The translations under genes were made by a program, and so were the position numbers. Below the pieces are notes generated by a model. That model saw only the letters and a list, made by a program, of their open reading frames with translations, did not search any database and had not been told where the DNA came from. DNA of 56,589 nucleotides from a virus, in IMG/VR virus record IMGVR_UViG_3300044675_005175, positions 1 to 56,589 of that record; one strand, 5' to 3'. Position 1 is the stretch's first letter. Every line of letters starts with the position of its first letter. Positions 37,782 through 45,469 of this stretch are shown here, one piece after another.

Positions 37782-38183
37782 TCATTGCATAACCTGAACA
37801 CAAGGAATCCCAAGTTCTCTCACAACTTTACAGTTGTCTTGGTTGTCGTCGTACCAAAGCGAAGGGCGTCCGAAATCTTCAATAATTGCGAGAGCTTGCT
37901 CGGTCTTAACGTAGTGGTCGGGGAGATCGTCCCCGTCCTCTCTCATGTATAAGGCGTCGAACTTAACACCCACACTTTGTAGCCAGTTTTCTGAGCCGGC
38001 TCGAAGACGATTTGGGCGAGCAGTGGATATAAGGATTGTAACACCGGATACAGCTAGAGATACTGCAAGTTGAACGAGTGGCAAATTGGCTCGAAGCGTT
38101 GCAACATTGTCTTCGTAATACCACTCACTCGTGAGTGTCATGTCAATATCAAACACCACTAAGGGGTTATTTTTAGGCGTCAC
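37782..38183 (-). CDS. HAD-family phosphatase
   Basis: 133 aa, GTG start overlapping the upstream stop. VVFDIDMTL (nucleophile Asp and the DxD), TILISTARP (motif II Thr/Ser) and LWYDDNQDNC (motif IV acidic pair) are a full HAD set, similar to the 3'-phosphatase half of T4 polynucleotide kinase. Substrate unknown; with the kinase at 41581 it could heal RNA or DNA ends. Confidence 0.8.
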   Translation of the reverse strand: MTPKNNPLVVFDIDMTLTSEWYYEDNVATLRANLPLVQLAVSLAVSGVTILISTARPNRLRAGSENWLQSVGVKFDALYMREDGDDLPDHYVKTEQALAIIEDFGRPSLWYDDNQDNCKVVRELGIPCVQVMQ

Positions 38184-38443
38184 GACATAAGGGCAATGTG
38201 AATGCTGTCTAGCTGTTGAAGCAATATGTTCATTTTCGCTGCCTCGCTCACAGCCAAATCAAGCTGTCCACGTGTCACATAAGTGGCAACTACCTGACTC
38301 GCTTGTGCCCTAAAGGTGGAGGAAAAGGCTTCGGCACACTGAGCTAAAACGAGCCAGTCTGAGTTGGGGAGACTCACCGAACGGTGAATTTCTTCACCTT
38401 CACCTTGTGTAAAGACCTGTGTAATCGCGGAAGTATGGCTCAT
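38180..38443 (-). CDS. Hypothetical helical protein
   Basis: 87 aa; Ala/Ser/Gln-rich helices. Its stop overlaps the GTG of the HAD gene, so they are translated together. Confidence 0.55.
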   Translation of the reverse strand: MSHTSAITQVFTQGEGEEIHRSVSLPNSDWLVLAQCAEAFSSTFRAQASQVVATYVTRGQLDLAVSEAAKMNILLQQLDSIHIALMS

Positions 38444-38446
38444 GGG

Positions 38447-38566
38447 TTAGGATTGTGGTTTTTTGGCCATTTCAAGCTGAGCCTTGTAGAGTGCCACCCT
38501 CTTCTGGGTACCCTTCTTAACAAGGTTCAGATGGTTGAGTGTTCGAGTGGGGTTTGTTGGTTTCAT
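38447..38566 (-). CDS. Hypothetical 39-aa basic peptide
   Basis: MKPTNPTRTLNHLNLVKKG...MAKKPQS, basic. Start overlaps the upstream stop (ATGA). Position and coupling support it. Confidence 0.5.
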   Translation of the reverse strand: MKPTNPTRTLNHLNLVKKGTQKRVALYKAQLEMAKKPQS

Positions 38567-38802
38567 TGGGTATGGTGTCGCCTCTTGTGAAGTTGGTTTA
38601 GGAAGAGAAAGCCCCCTATCTTAGTGAAAACCTCGATTGGTTGCCACCTTAGGTACGAAGAGGTAAGATACCACTTTCCTTCGGCATTTTTGTAAACTTT
38701 CCCCACGAGTACATCCGTAGTGGGGCACTTGTAGGTTACGAACGATGGGAAGTTAAACCCAACTCGAAGGGGTGACTTGTACGGGGCAGGTTTATCGTAC
38801 AC
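38563..38802 (-). CDS. Hypothetical protein
   Basis: 79 aa; PLRVGFNFPSFVTYKCPTTD and WYLTSSYLRWQPIEV look beta-rich; basic end (HKRRHHTQ). ATGA overlap downstream. Confidence 0.55.
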   Translation of the reverse strand: MYDKPAPYKSPLRVGFNFPSFVTYKCPTTDVLVGKVYKNAEGKWYLTSSYLRWQPIEVFTKIGGFLFLNQLHKRRHHTQ

Positions 38803-39121
38803 GGTTGACCTCCTCCCAGTAGTCTGATCGTGGTTTGCTGGTTTTCGTCACATCTCTGACTCGGACCGTAGCTTTTCGCTTTCTAAGCATTTCAGCCAAG
38901 GTGGCCCTGAGTTTAGGGTCCGTGGTGGTATTATAGGCTTGTTCGAGTCTCTCGTAAACTGCGTCCCGGTTCGGGATCTGCAGGTTTTCCTTGTTCAGTA
39001 CCTCAGAGCTGAGGTCCAGGGTTCCTAGTTTACCTTGGATTTTGTTCCTTCCGAAGTTCCCCGAGACTCTGCCGTTCGTTCGCAGTTTCGGCTTAATTTT
39101 GCTTAAGTTGCTGTTTTCCAT
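38792..39121 (-). CDS. Hypothetical basic protein
   Basis: 109 aa, Lys/Arg-rich throughout. Helical middle (AVYERLEQAYNTTTD). Might bind nucleic acid. Unknown. Confidence 0.55.
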   Translation of the reverse strand: MENSNLSKIKPKLRTNGRVSGNFGRNKIQGKLGTLDLSSEVLNKENLQIPNRDAVYERLEQAYNTTTDPKLRATLAEMLRKRKATVRVRDVTKTSKPRSDYWEEVNRVR

Positions 39122-39124
39122 GTC

Positions 39125-39562
39125 CTACACATGCTCCACAGAAAGGTTGCGAGAAGCTTCGCAGGAGTATTGGAAAGCCAAGTCCATGAGGTAGTCCTCT
39201 ACTTGCCTGAGCTTTTCAAGAGCCGCTTCCCGTTCCTCGCAGAATAACTCCCATGCTTCCTCATCCCTAGTACCGCGAGAGGGGCAGTTCGCTTGGATAA
39301 GCTTCTTTCGGGCATCGTGAACAGACGCCCAAACCCCGTTGTACTCAGACGCAAGGGCAGAAGCATTAGTTTCACTCTTCTCAGTGGCAGGGGTGCAGGT
39401 CATTGCTTTGCTTGCGGGTGGGACTGAGGGGTCAACTTTTGAAGGAGGCAGGCGCGGCGAGCTCTCGCTTGGCGAAGAGCTTGGGGCTTGGCCCTGCCTT
39501 TTCGTTTTCGGCCCTTTTGGCGGGGTCCAAGTTTGGAGCGGACTGAGTCGTTTTCCATACAT
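39125..39562 (-). CDS. Hypothetical protein with Pro/Ser-rich N-terminus
   Basis: 145 aa, first gene after a promoter. Residues 1-60 are a disordered Pro/Ser/Lys region (PPKGPKTKRQGQAPSSSPSE); the rest is a helical bundle (ARKKLIQANCPS, EEREAALEKLRQVEDYLMDL). Unknown. Confidence 0.6.
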   Translation of the reverse strand: MYGKRLSPLQTWTPPKGPKTKRQGQAPSSSPSESSPRLPPSKVDPSVPPASKAMTCTPATEKSETNASALASEYNGVWASVHDARKKLIQANCPSRGTRDEEAWELFCEEREAALEKLRQVEDYLMDLAFQYSCEASRNLSVEHV

Positions 39563-39564
39563 TT

Positions 39565-39610
39565 ACTATACCGTTTCTGCGAGGCAGAAACAAAGGGCGA
39601 AAACCGCCCC
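39565..39610 (-). promoter_or_regulatory. Promoter cassette, leftward
   Basis: -10 TATAGT (39565-39570 as ACTATA), 17-bp spacer with GTTTCTGCGAGGCAGAAAC, -35 TTGTTT (39588-39593). Same consensus as the + strand family. Confidence 0.8.
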
Positions 39611-39646
39611 ATGAAGGAGGGTTAACCGCCCACTCTCCCACAAGGA

Positions 39647-39892
39647 CTAGTTAGGGACTGGACTGTGTATTAACCCAAAGACGTTCAGGGTTATTCCAAC
39701 TACGATGACAGCTACCACATCCCACTGCTTTTTCTTTACAAAGAAGGGAAGGCTCAGAGTGCTCCCTGTAATCAGAATTAATAGGCCCACCTTACGGTCC
39801 AAGAAAAGCAAAACAAATTGTCCAACTACCAGCGCAATATTTCCAAGGATGCGGAGGTAAGTGAGTCTGGGGCGGACACGTGGGTATTTCAT
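39647..39892 (-). CDS. Small integral membrane protein
   Basis: 81 aa from ATG 39892. Two to three hydrophobic helices (ILGNIALVVGQFVLLFL, GLLILITGSTLSLPFF, DVVAVIVVGITLNVFGLI) with basic connecting loops. Unknown role. Confidence 0.6.
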   Translation of the reverse strand: MKYPRVRPRLTYLRILGNIALVVGQFVLLFLDRKVGLLILITGSTLSLPFFVKKKQWDVVAVIVVGITLNVFGLIHSPVPN

Positions 39893-39923
39893 GGTCCGAA
39901 GGTGTGATAGGTAGTTATTCGTC

Positions 39924-40808
39924 CTACGAAACAACCTTGAGTGTTTTCAGAATCTTGCTCAACCGTGCTGGCTTCAAGTACGACTTGAACTCTAAACCCT
40001 CAAAGAGTGCTTCTACACTCTGTTCAGACGGCGGTGAAGACGCGTACCACGACAAATCGGGAACATCGTCCTCAAGAGTGACCAAGCGAAGGTTACTAAA
40101 GAATGTGGACGCAGTTGAAACCACCTTAGGATGGAACGCGATTCGATCAGCGAGCGACAGCTCTGAGTTTGTACCGCTGGTGTGGCACTCTTGGATTATC
40201 TTCACAGCGGTCTTCGGGCCAACGCCGGAGACACCTGATATGTTATCTGAGGAGTCCCCAGACAAAGCCTTGAAGAACTTGACGTCTGAGGGGGGAACAC
40301 CGAAGTGCCCCTTAACACCCTCAATGTCAACCAGCTCCATTTTCTTAGCTGAGTTGAAGAGAAGCACCTTTACTCTGTCGTTGACAAGCTGAAGCAGGTC
40401 CTTATCGCAAGTCAAAATGTGTACTTCACTGTACCCAGGAGAGTTACGAGAAATATGAGCTACAACATCGTCCGCCTCAAAACCCTGGGCACCCACTGGC
40501 GAAAAACCAAGAGCTGGAAGGACGTCTTCAACCAGGAGGGAAAGGTCGGAGTAGTGCTCAACGCTGGCTTTTTCTCGATTCGCCTTATAAGTACCGGATT
40601 CTTTCTTGCGAAAGTTTCCACCTTTATCTGTACAAGGAACTACGCAATCGTACTCGTACTGAGCCATCACGGCAAGTAAGGCGTTGCAAAACCCATAAGT
40701 CCCAGTTACTGGAGCTCCATAGCTCGTAACCATTTCACCCATAGCTCGACGGAGAGCTGAGCGCGAGCGAAAAAATAGCGCGGATGTGTCTACGAGAAGC
40801 AGTTTCAT
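39924..40808 (-). CDS. 5'-3' exonuclease / flap endonuclease
   Basis: 294 aa, typical length. LLLVDTSALFFRSR, CTDKGGNFRKK, YKANRE, FEADDVVAHIS, TCDKDLLQLV and the helix-hairpin-helix ALSGDSSDNISGVSGVGPKT include the metal-binding acidic set of the Pol I 5'-nuclease family (T5/T7 type). Removes RNA primers or degrades DNA. Followed by the membrane protein gene. Confidence 0.93.
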   Translation of the reverse strand: MKLLLVDTSALFFRSRSALRRAMGEMVTSYGAPVTGTYGFCNALLAVMAQYEYDCVVPCTDKGGNFRKKESGTYKANREKASVEHYSDLSLLVEDVLPALGFSPVGAQGFEADDVVAHISRNSPGYSEVHILTCDKDLLQLVNDRVKVLLFNSAKKMELVDIEGVKGHFGVPPSDVKFFKALSGDSSDNISGVSGVGPKTAVKIIQECHTSGTNSELSLADRIAFHPKVVSTASTFFSNLRLVTLEDDVPDLSWYASSPPSEQSVEALFEGLEFKSYLKPARLSKILKTLKVVS

Positions 40809-40853
40809 TGTTTAGGTTCTGGTGTGGTTTTAGTGTCGGAACTTGGCTCCAGA

Positions 40854-41576
40854 CTAGTCCTTGCGAGGTTGCCGTGAAAATTGGTGAAAAGTATTTTGAG
40901 TGACGTTGTAAGCGGTTAGGCGACCCTTCGTCTTAATAAACGCACCCGTATCTATATTTACGCGTTGTCCCGTCACAACGGGAAGGTGGTCCTGAGGTGG
41001 TTCCTCGAAGTTGGTTGGTGTGTGACCATGAACGACTTTCTTCAGTCGTGGGTTCCACCCTTCGAACTCCGGCCCGTATCTCAGAAAAGGTTGTCGAATC
41101 CACAGGAGTGCCTCGCCTCTCCCATCGACAATGAGCTTTGCAGGGTCGTGGCCAGGGTACACCCCTGCGTGAATGAAAAGGGTATCTCCAATTGTCATAT
41201 ACAAGGGTAGATTTCGAATCCACTCCTTATGTTCCCTCTCCATGTCACCCACTTGGTCATAGTTTCCCCCGTTTCGAATCCACAGAACGTAACTACTTGG
41301 GTCGTCAAGGGCGTCAAGAAACATCCTCTCGTGGTTCCCCATCAGGGCATAAAAGGCTTGAAGCCCCCAACTTTCCGGATCGTAGAGGAGCTTTTTCGTA
41401 TACTCCAAAACTTTCAGGTCGCCCCTACCACGATCAATCATGTCACCTAAAAGTATGACGGTGGCTTGAGACCCTTTCACCCAATTTAGAAATTGTTCGA
41501 AAAGAGTCCAGGTCGCGTGAATGTCCCCCAGAGCAACTACGTCCCCCGGCTGTATTTTGTTGTCGTAAGTTATCAT
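40854..41576 (-). CDS. Calcineurin-like metallophosphatase
   Basis: 240 aa from ATG 41576. Complete PPP-type set: ALGDIHATW, LLGDMIDRG, LMGNHE, IFIHAGV, VVHGHTP. This class includes bacteriophage protein phosphatases and the phosphatase domain of Pnkp RNA-repair enzymes. Its ATG lies 4 bp after the stop of the P-loop kinase gene, so the two are co-translated; a split Pnkp-like kinase and phosphatase pair is possible. Confidence 0.9.
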   Translation of the reverse strand: MITYDNKIQPGDVVALGDIHATWTLFEQFLNWVKGSQATVILLGDMIDRGRGDLKVLEYTKKLLYDPESWGLQAFYALMGNHERMFLDALDDPSSYVLWIRNGGNYDQVGDMEREHKEWIRNLPLYMTIGDTLFIHAGVYPGHDPAKLIVDGRGEALLWIRQPFLRYGPEFEGWNPRLKKVVHGHTPTNFEEPPQDHLPVVTGQRVNIDTGAFIKTKGRLTAYNVTQNTFHQFSRQPRKD

Positions 41577-41580
41577 CTTG

Positions 41581-42042
41581 TCAGTATATGAAGTCAATAC
41601 GGTGGAAGGGTTCGTTGATATTCTTAAGGGAAGCTTGTAAGGAGGCGTGCATGCGCTCAATCACTTCTTCCGGAACCCTACGCTCGCGAGAAGCATTCTG
41701 GCGCAGGCAAACGGTGAGGGGCTTGTCAAGGACAACAGCGGTGATTTTGCAGTAACCGTACGAGTTTAGCATAGCAACTGCTTCCTTGCGGTAAGCTGCC
41801 TTGTAGTGGGTACCATCCATAACTATAGTCCGACCTACACTCTCCTCCAGAATCTCAAGCATGCGGTCGTGGATTTCTACGTAATTTCCTTGAATGTCCG
41901 CGTTCCCGTAGAGCTCAGCGCGGATTTCATCGCCGGAAATTACAACGGCATCTGGGTGAAGCTCTAGTAGCTTAGCCACATGGGTTGACTTTCCGGAGCC
42001 AGGGGCACCGACCATCACGTATGCTTCGAGGTTGTTTTCCAT
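41581..42042 (-). CDS. P-loop kinase, polynucleotide-kinase-like
   Basis: 153 aa. Walker A MVGAPGSGKSTH, SGDEIR (Asp acceptor loop), VMDGTHYKAAYR and a lid with RQNASRERRVPEEVIERM match the 5'-kinase domain of Pnk/Pnkp and related AAA_33 kinases. Phosphorylates a 5'-OH of nucleic acid or a small molecule; substrate not proven. First gene after a leftward promoter. Confidence 0.85.
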   Translation of the reverse strand: MENNLEAYVMVGAPGSGKSTHVAKLLELHPDAVVISGDEIRAELYGNADIQGNYVEIHDRMLEILEESVGRTIVMDGTHYKAAYRKEAVAMLNSYGYCKITAVVLDKPLTVCLRQNASRERRVPEEVIERMHASLQASLKNINEPFHRIDFIY

Positions 42043-42048
42043 ATTTAT

Positions 42049-42090
42049 ATTATACCGTTATTCCTCGTCAGGGCAAGGCGGGAAACCGCC
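42049..42090 (-). promoter_or_regulatory. Promoter cassette, leftward
   Basis: -10 TATAAT (as ATTATA 42049-42054), 17 bp, -35 CTTGCC 42072-42077, GC half GGCGGGAAACCGCC. Confidence 0.7.
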
Positions 42091-42117
42091 CAAGGACAAG
42101 CGGTTTACCGGCCAACT

Positions 42118-42339
42118 TTAGCTTTTGGTCTCAGACCGGAAAAAGTTATACTCTTCAACCCACTCATGAAGAGGGTCCTCATTCACAACGTCCCCACTGT
42201 TGTTCACATAGTCTTGAACCACCCAGGCAATCTCTCTAAACTCCAGGTCGTTCCAGGGCCATGACGCACCCACTTTGACGCCAGGGCAGCCCTTAAGCAG
42301 ACTCCTTAACTTTTCTTTGAGCTTTTCGGAACTTTTCAT
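42118..42339 (-). CDS. Hypothetical protein
   Basis: 73 aa; PWNDLEFREIAWVVQDYV in the centre. Overlaps the end of the upstream nucleotidyltransferase gene by 47 bp. Confidence 0.5.
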   Translation of the reverse strand: MKSSEKLKEKLRSLLKGCPGVKVGASWPWNDLEFREIAWVVQDYVNNSGDVVNEDPLHEWVEEYNFFRSETKS

Positions 42340-42796
42340 TGTTTCTCAAGAGTGTTGCAAGTTTTAAAGCGTACCTGTTCCCCTGAAAAGGTGCAGGGTT
42401 TTTGCCTTGGTCTAAAACCTTTCTCAGCGCCGTGCTCGAACCACTTCGTTCGTTCCCATGAAAAGAGACTCCGAAGGTGTGCGAAAGCTGCAATCCGAGT
42501 GAAGCTTGGTCGGACCCCAGAACGAGAACCACCTCGCTTGGCTTCCTGCTTTTTAGAACATCTGACAACCCCGCATAGGGATCGATGGCCTTTAGAAATG
42601 ATACCCTACTCAGGTCAATGCTCGCTTGGCGGCACAGCGTCCGCAGAAGTAAAACTCGAAGGTCCCAGTCGTTGTTCTGTCTCCCTAAGGACACATAAAC
42701 TTTAGCGGTCGAACCAAGGGTGAGCAACTTTTTAACTAGCTCAACATGGCCGGGGTGGCCTATGTTAAACCTCCCGAACGTTACAGCGGTTTTCAC
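42293..42796 (-). CDS. Cytidylyltransferase-like nucleotidyltransferase (NMNAT-like)
   Basis: 167 aa. VTFGRFNIGHPGHVELV has the HxGH nucleotide-binding motif (H, then HPGH), VLVLGSDQA is the middle Asp, and SSTALRKVLDQG matches the ISSTxIR motif. Size and order fit NadM-type NMN adenylyltransferases. With NadA at 12.1 kb it suggests a phage interest in NAD; FAD or CDP chemistry cannot be excluded. Confidence 0.75.
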   Translation of the reverse strand: MKTAVTFGRFNIGHPGHVELVKKLLTLGSTAKVYVSLGRQNNDWDLRVLLLRTLCRQASIDLSRVSFLKAIDPYAGLSDVLKSRKPSEVVLVLGSDQASLGLQLSHTFGVSFHGNERSGSSTALRKVLDQGKNPAPFQGNRYALKLATLLRNNEKFRKAQRKVKESA

Positions 42797-42805
42797 AGAT
42801 GTTTT

Positions 42806-43402
42806 CTAAGTGTCAGGTGTTTTAGGGTCCGGTTGTCCCGTCAGGTCGAGCAAAGGGGCGTCAGGGTCGTAGTGCACGTATCCCTTTCGAGAACCTTGCC
42901 ACATTCGACTAGGGTCCATGCTATGCTTGTCCGCCACCCCCTTCCCAGCTAACGCGGCAAGTGCTTTGATAAAGCCATGAGTTTCTTCGTAGGAAACATT
43001 TAGATTCACGTTAACTTTCCACAGGAGTCGGTATGAGCTTTTTCCGGGGTGTTGGCCGTCAGAAAACGTTCGGTAAGCGAGCCAAGGCTTGTAGCCTAGC
43101 TCAGTGTAAAGCTTGACCATTTTCTCGGGATGAACTTCGCACTTGTCAAAGTCCACTCCAATGAGAGTTTGCGTATGCCAGCACAAACGCTGATACTGAA
43201 GTTCCATGAGGTCGAGTCCTTTGAACAGGCAACCGTAAAAGGTGCAACCTTTCTCGGTAACTAGCTCAAGGAAGACCCCGTCACTGAGCGACTCCCAGGG
43301 CCTTTGAATCATGTAGTCCCGAAGCTTTCCGTACTCCTGAAGTGTTTCAGGTTTTTGTAGGCGCCCTCGGGGGTCAATTTGGCAGAGAATACTTTTCGGC
43401 AC
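42806..43402 (-). CDS. Possible AEP primase-like protein
   Basis: 198 aa. LIGVDFDKCEVHPEKM has the hDhD strand of archaeo-eukaryotic primases, followed by YRTFSDGQHPGKSSYRLLW and a late DPSRMWQG. The order fits small phage primase-polymerase domains, but the family His motif is not clear. Medium-low certainty. Confidence 0.4.
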   Translation of the reverse strand: MPKSILCQIDPRGRLQKPETLQEYGKLRDYMIQRPWESLSDGVFLELVTEKGCTFYGCLFKGLDLMELQYQRLCWHTQTLIGVDFDKCEVHPEKMVKLYTELGYKPWLAYRTFSDGQHPGKSSYRLLWKVNVNLNVSYEETHGFIKALAALAGKGVADKHSMDPSRMWQGSRKGYVHYDPDAPLLDLTGQPDPKTPDT

Positions 43403-43420
43403 CTTTCACTTGTCGGTTGG

Positions 43421-43630
43421 TTAGTTGAAGATGAATCTTTCGTTAAACTCAGCTTTTATGTCCTGAAACTTTGCCCTAACCTTCCTTTCTAAATCAACTT
43501 CAGGCAAACCGTAGATAATCGCAGGCCAAAATAAGTCCGCAATTCTGCCGTCTCCGCCACCATCCCAGTTGTTAAAGGAATGTTGTGCAACTTGTTCGAC
43601 GAAAGAATTAAGTGGGAGAAGTTTTGGCAT
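43421..43630 (-). CDS. Hypothetical protein
   Basis: 69 aa from ATG 43630; SFNNWDGGGDGRIADLFWPA then a helical basic end. 1 bp after the upstream gene stop. Unknown. Confidence 0.55.
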   Translation of the reverse strand: MPKLLPLNSFVEQVAQHSFNNWDGGGDGRIADLFWPAIIYGLPEVDLERKVRAKFQDIKAEFNERFIFN

Positions 43631-43631
43631 A

Positions 43632-44156
43632 CTAAACTTTGTTGAGGGGGCTAACGATAAAGAACCAGCAGCCGTTGGCCATCCAAGAGTGCGTTTCCCT
43701 ATCGTCAAAAACTAGCGCGTCCCCTGGCCTCATCAATGTCATTTTTCCGCCAGCGTAAAATTCGCCTTCAGATATGAGCTGGCTGCCGTAGGGTGCCTCG
43801 TCGTCAGGGGTGTGCCCCCCGAGAAAAACCAGGAGAGACAAACCAGTCATTTCGTAGTCTTCGTGCGAACCTACGGACCCTTTCCCGTACACAACCGTGG
43901 CGCCCTCGCGACGCATATTTTCAGTCGGGGATGGAAACCTGTATTGCTGTTCTGCACGATTTAGAAGCGAAAGTGCCTCTTGCAAAGTGGAGCGAAGCCA
44001 GTCCGGCACTGGCTTGGACCCGACATCGCCGAGAGTCCACAACCGTGGGTCGGACCTACGAGTGCCCGCTGCGTCTTCTGACACCGACCGCAGGAGTTTT
44101 TCAATAGTGAAATTAGGGACAGTAACCTTGCCGTCAATTTTGATGGCACGCTTCAT
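43632..44156 (-). CDS. 2OG-Fe(II) dioxygenase-like protein
   Basis: 174 aa from ATG 44156. SHEDYEMTGLSLLVFLGG (HxD), GDALVFDDRETHSWM (distal His) and a C-terminal core strand fit the prolyl-hydroxylase-type fold. Substrate unknown; possible target protein or nucleobase hydroxylation. Confidence 0.65.
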   Translation of the reverse strand: MKRAIKIDGKVTVPNFTIEKLLRSVSEDAAGTRRSDPRLWTLGDVGSKPVPDWLRSTLQEALSLLNRAEQQYRFPSPTENMRREGATVVYGKGSVGSHEDYEMTGLSLLVFLGGHTPDDEAPYGSQLISEGEFYAGGKMTLMRPGDALVFDDRETHSWMANGCWFFIVSPLNKV

Positions 44157-44186
44157 ACTTGGAGAACTAAGCTCGCTTACACACCC

Positions 44187-44232
44187 ATTATAGCCCCCCT
44201 TGATCCGGGAAGGCAAGGGTGGAAACCGTCCC
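44187..44232 (-). promoter_or_regulatory. Promoter cassette, leftward
   Basis: -10 TATAAT (as ATTATA 44187-44192) with GGATCAAGG spacer and GGACGGTTTCC half; the inverted repeat is degraded. Confidence 0.55.
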
Positions 44233-44235
44233 TTT

Positions 44236-44430
44236 TCACAGGGTTTTAAGTATAGTCCGCAGAATCTGCGATTCTTGTTCTTGGAGCTCTACTCTCCTCT
44301 GCCTCAGTTTCCGCTTAGTTCGCCTCAGTTCTCTTACGCGACTTTCCAAGGATAGTGCGCGCTTCTCTGCTAAAAAGGACGCTTGCCTCAGAGGCAAAAG
44401 CCAGTCAGTCTCGTCTAGGAAGGGGAACAT
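44236..44430 (-). CDS. Coiled-coil protein
   Basis: 64 aa from ATG 44430, overlapping the upstream gene by 16 bp. Residues ~20-60 are a basic helix (ESRVRELRRTKRKLRQRRVE). Possibly nucleic-acid binding. Unknown. Confidence 0.5.
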   Translation of the reverse strand: MFPFLDETDWLLPLRQASFLAEKRALSLESRVRELRRTKRKLRQRRVELQEQESQILRTILKTL

Positions 44431-44756
44431 TCGTCCAGGCACAGACCAACGTCAAGGTTAAGCTCGTCAAGAGCACTTTGAACTTCCGACCTTCCTTTGT
44501 TCTCGTAGACCACACTTCCCTCACTACCCGAGAAACCCTCAACAAATTCGTCAAGGTCGTCTAAGTCAGCGTACTTTTCAATCAGGTCTGTGTACCCCGC
44601 GTTAAGCACGGCCTGAAAGAAGCCGTCGTCGTCAAGTTCGTCAATTGCCGCTTTCACGGAGAGAGAGTATACGCGGAGAACTTCGCTTATTGGTGCGTTG
44701 TTAATCACCCGTGAAATTACTTCATTCACGAATTCCGGTTTGTCTTTAATTGTCAT
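44415..44756 (-). CDS. Hypothetical protein
   Basis: 113 aa. FVNEVISRVINNAPISEVLR and DDDGFFQAVLNAGYTDLIE are helical phage-type motifs; the EVQSALDELNLD tail is shared with the small protein at 45130. Confidence 0.6.
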   Translation of the reverse strand: MTIKDKPEFVNEVISRVINNAPISEVLRVYSLSVKAAIDELDDDGFFQAVLNAGYTDLIEKYADLDDLDEFVEGFSGSEGSVVYENKGRSEVQSALDELNLDVGLCLDECSPS

Positions 44757-44764
44757 TTTGCATG

Positions 44765-44820
44765 TGTATAACGGTTTCTTTAGCGCCGTTGAATCTCTAT
44801 GTGTTCAAAGGGGAAACCGT
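44765..44820 (-). promoter_or_regulatory. Degenerate promoter cassette, leftward
   Basis: GGTTTCC half, AAAGAAACCG and TTATAC -10 region; the inverted repeat is partly lost. Confidence 0.4.
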
Positions 44821-44824
44821 AAAC

Positions 44825-44908
44825 GGAAGAGGGGGGATTTGAACCCCCGGAGGTTTAACCCTCTACAGTGTTCGAAGCTGCTGCTTTCGGCCGCTCAGCC
44901 ACTCTTCC
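44825..44908 (-). tRNA. tRNA-Ser(CGA)
   Basis: Acceptor GGAAGAG/CTCTTCC, D-arm GCT...AGC, anticodon loop TTCGAAC (CGA), long variable arm (GAGGGTTAAACCTC), T-arm GGGGG-TTCAAAT-CCCCC. The lowest anticodon-stem pair (31-39) is C-A, mismatched. Confidence 0.85.
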
Positions 44909-44999
44909 TTGTCACCGTGGTGGGCCACTCCTGTGTCGTTCACCGGATATGACCTGTGGGTGTGTTCTTTAACGAGTTTTCGAGGACTTGAAACTAAGT

Positions 45000-45087
45000 A
45001 GGCGTGTAGGGAGTCGAACCCTAACTAGCCGGTAATCTGCCGGAGAGGACTGTATAAGGGTCCCTGTGCACCGTACACCACACGCCC
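45000..45087 (-). tRNA. Class II tRNA, anticodon TAT or ATA unclear
   Basis: 88 nt. Acceptor GGGCGTG/CACGCCT, D-arm GTG-TACGGTG-CAC, T-arm TAGGG-TTCGACT-CCCTA, long variable arm with CCGG...CCGG. Anticodon stem GGACC/AGTCC has a C31-A39 mismatch; loop CTTATAC gives TAT (Ile), but a long arm suggests Leu, Ser or Tyr. Confidence 0.75.
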
Positions 45088-45129
45088 AGGAAAGGGAACC
45101 ACCGTGTGGGATGGAACCCAAGGTAAAGC

Positions 45130-45294
45130 TCAGACAGAGGGAGTTTGAACTCCGAATGCCAGGTCAAATTCGTCAAGGGCACTTTGAACTTCAGTGCCGG
45201 TGCTTGCCTCACTGAGCTTCAGAAGGAGCTTTGCTCCCCTGGGGCTTTTGCTGCTAATTCGTGCGGCACGATCAACTATAGAAAGATTTGCCAT
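45130..45294 (-). CDS. Hypothetical protein
   Basis: 54 aa from ATG 45294 with an AACAACAATAC leader. Ends EVQSALDEFDLAFGVQTPSV, homologous to the tail of the 44415 protein. Lies between two tRNAs. Confidence 0.55.
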   Translation of the reverse strand: MANLSIVDRAARISSKSPRGAKLLLKLSEASTGTEVQSALDEFDLAFGVQTPSV

Positions 45295-45336
45295 TTTGTA
45301 TTGTTGTTGTTTAGTGTGGCTGCAAAGGCAACCGAC

Positions 45337-45407
45337 GCCCTGAGAGGGATTCGAACCCACGACCGGTGTCTTAGAAGGACAGTGCTCTTCCACTGAGCTA
45401 CCAGGGC
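45337..45407 (-). tRNA. tRNA-Arg(TCT)
   Basis: Acceptor GCCCTGG/TCAGGGC, D-arm GCTC-AGTGGAA-GAGC, anticodon stem TGTC/GACA around CTTCTAA (TCT), T-arm GTGGG-TTCGAAT-CCCTC. The outer anticodon pair is C-C. Confidence 0.9.
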
Positions 45408-45469
45408 TTTCATAACTAGAATAGCGTCCCACAGAGGGTAGTAAACCTTATCTGCAAGGCACCCCTTAC

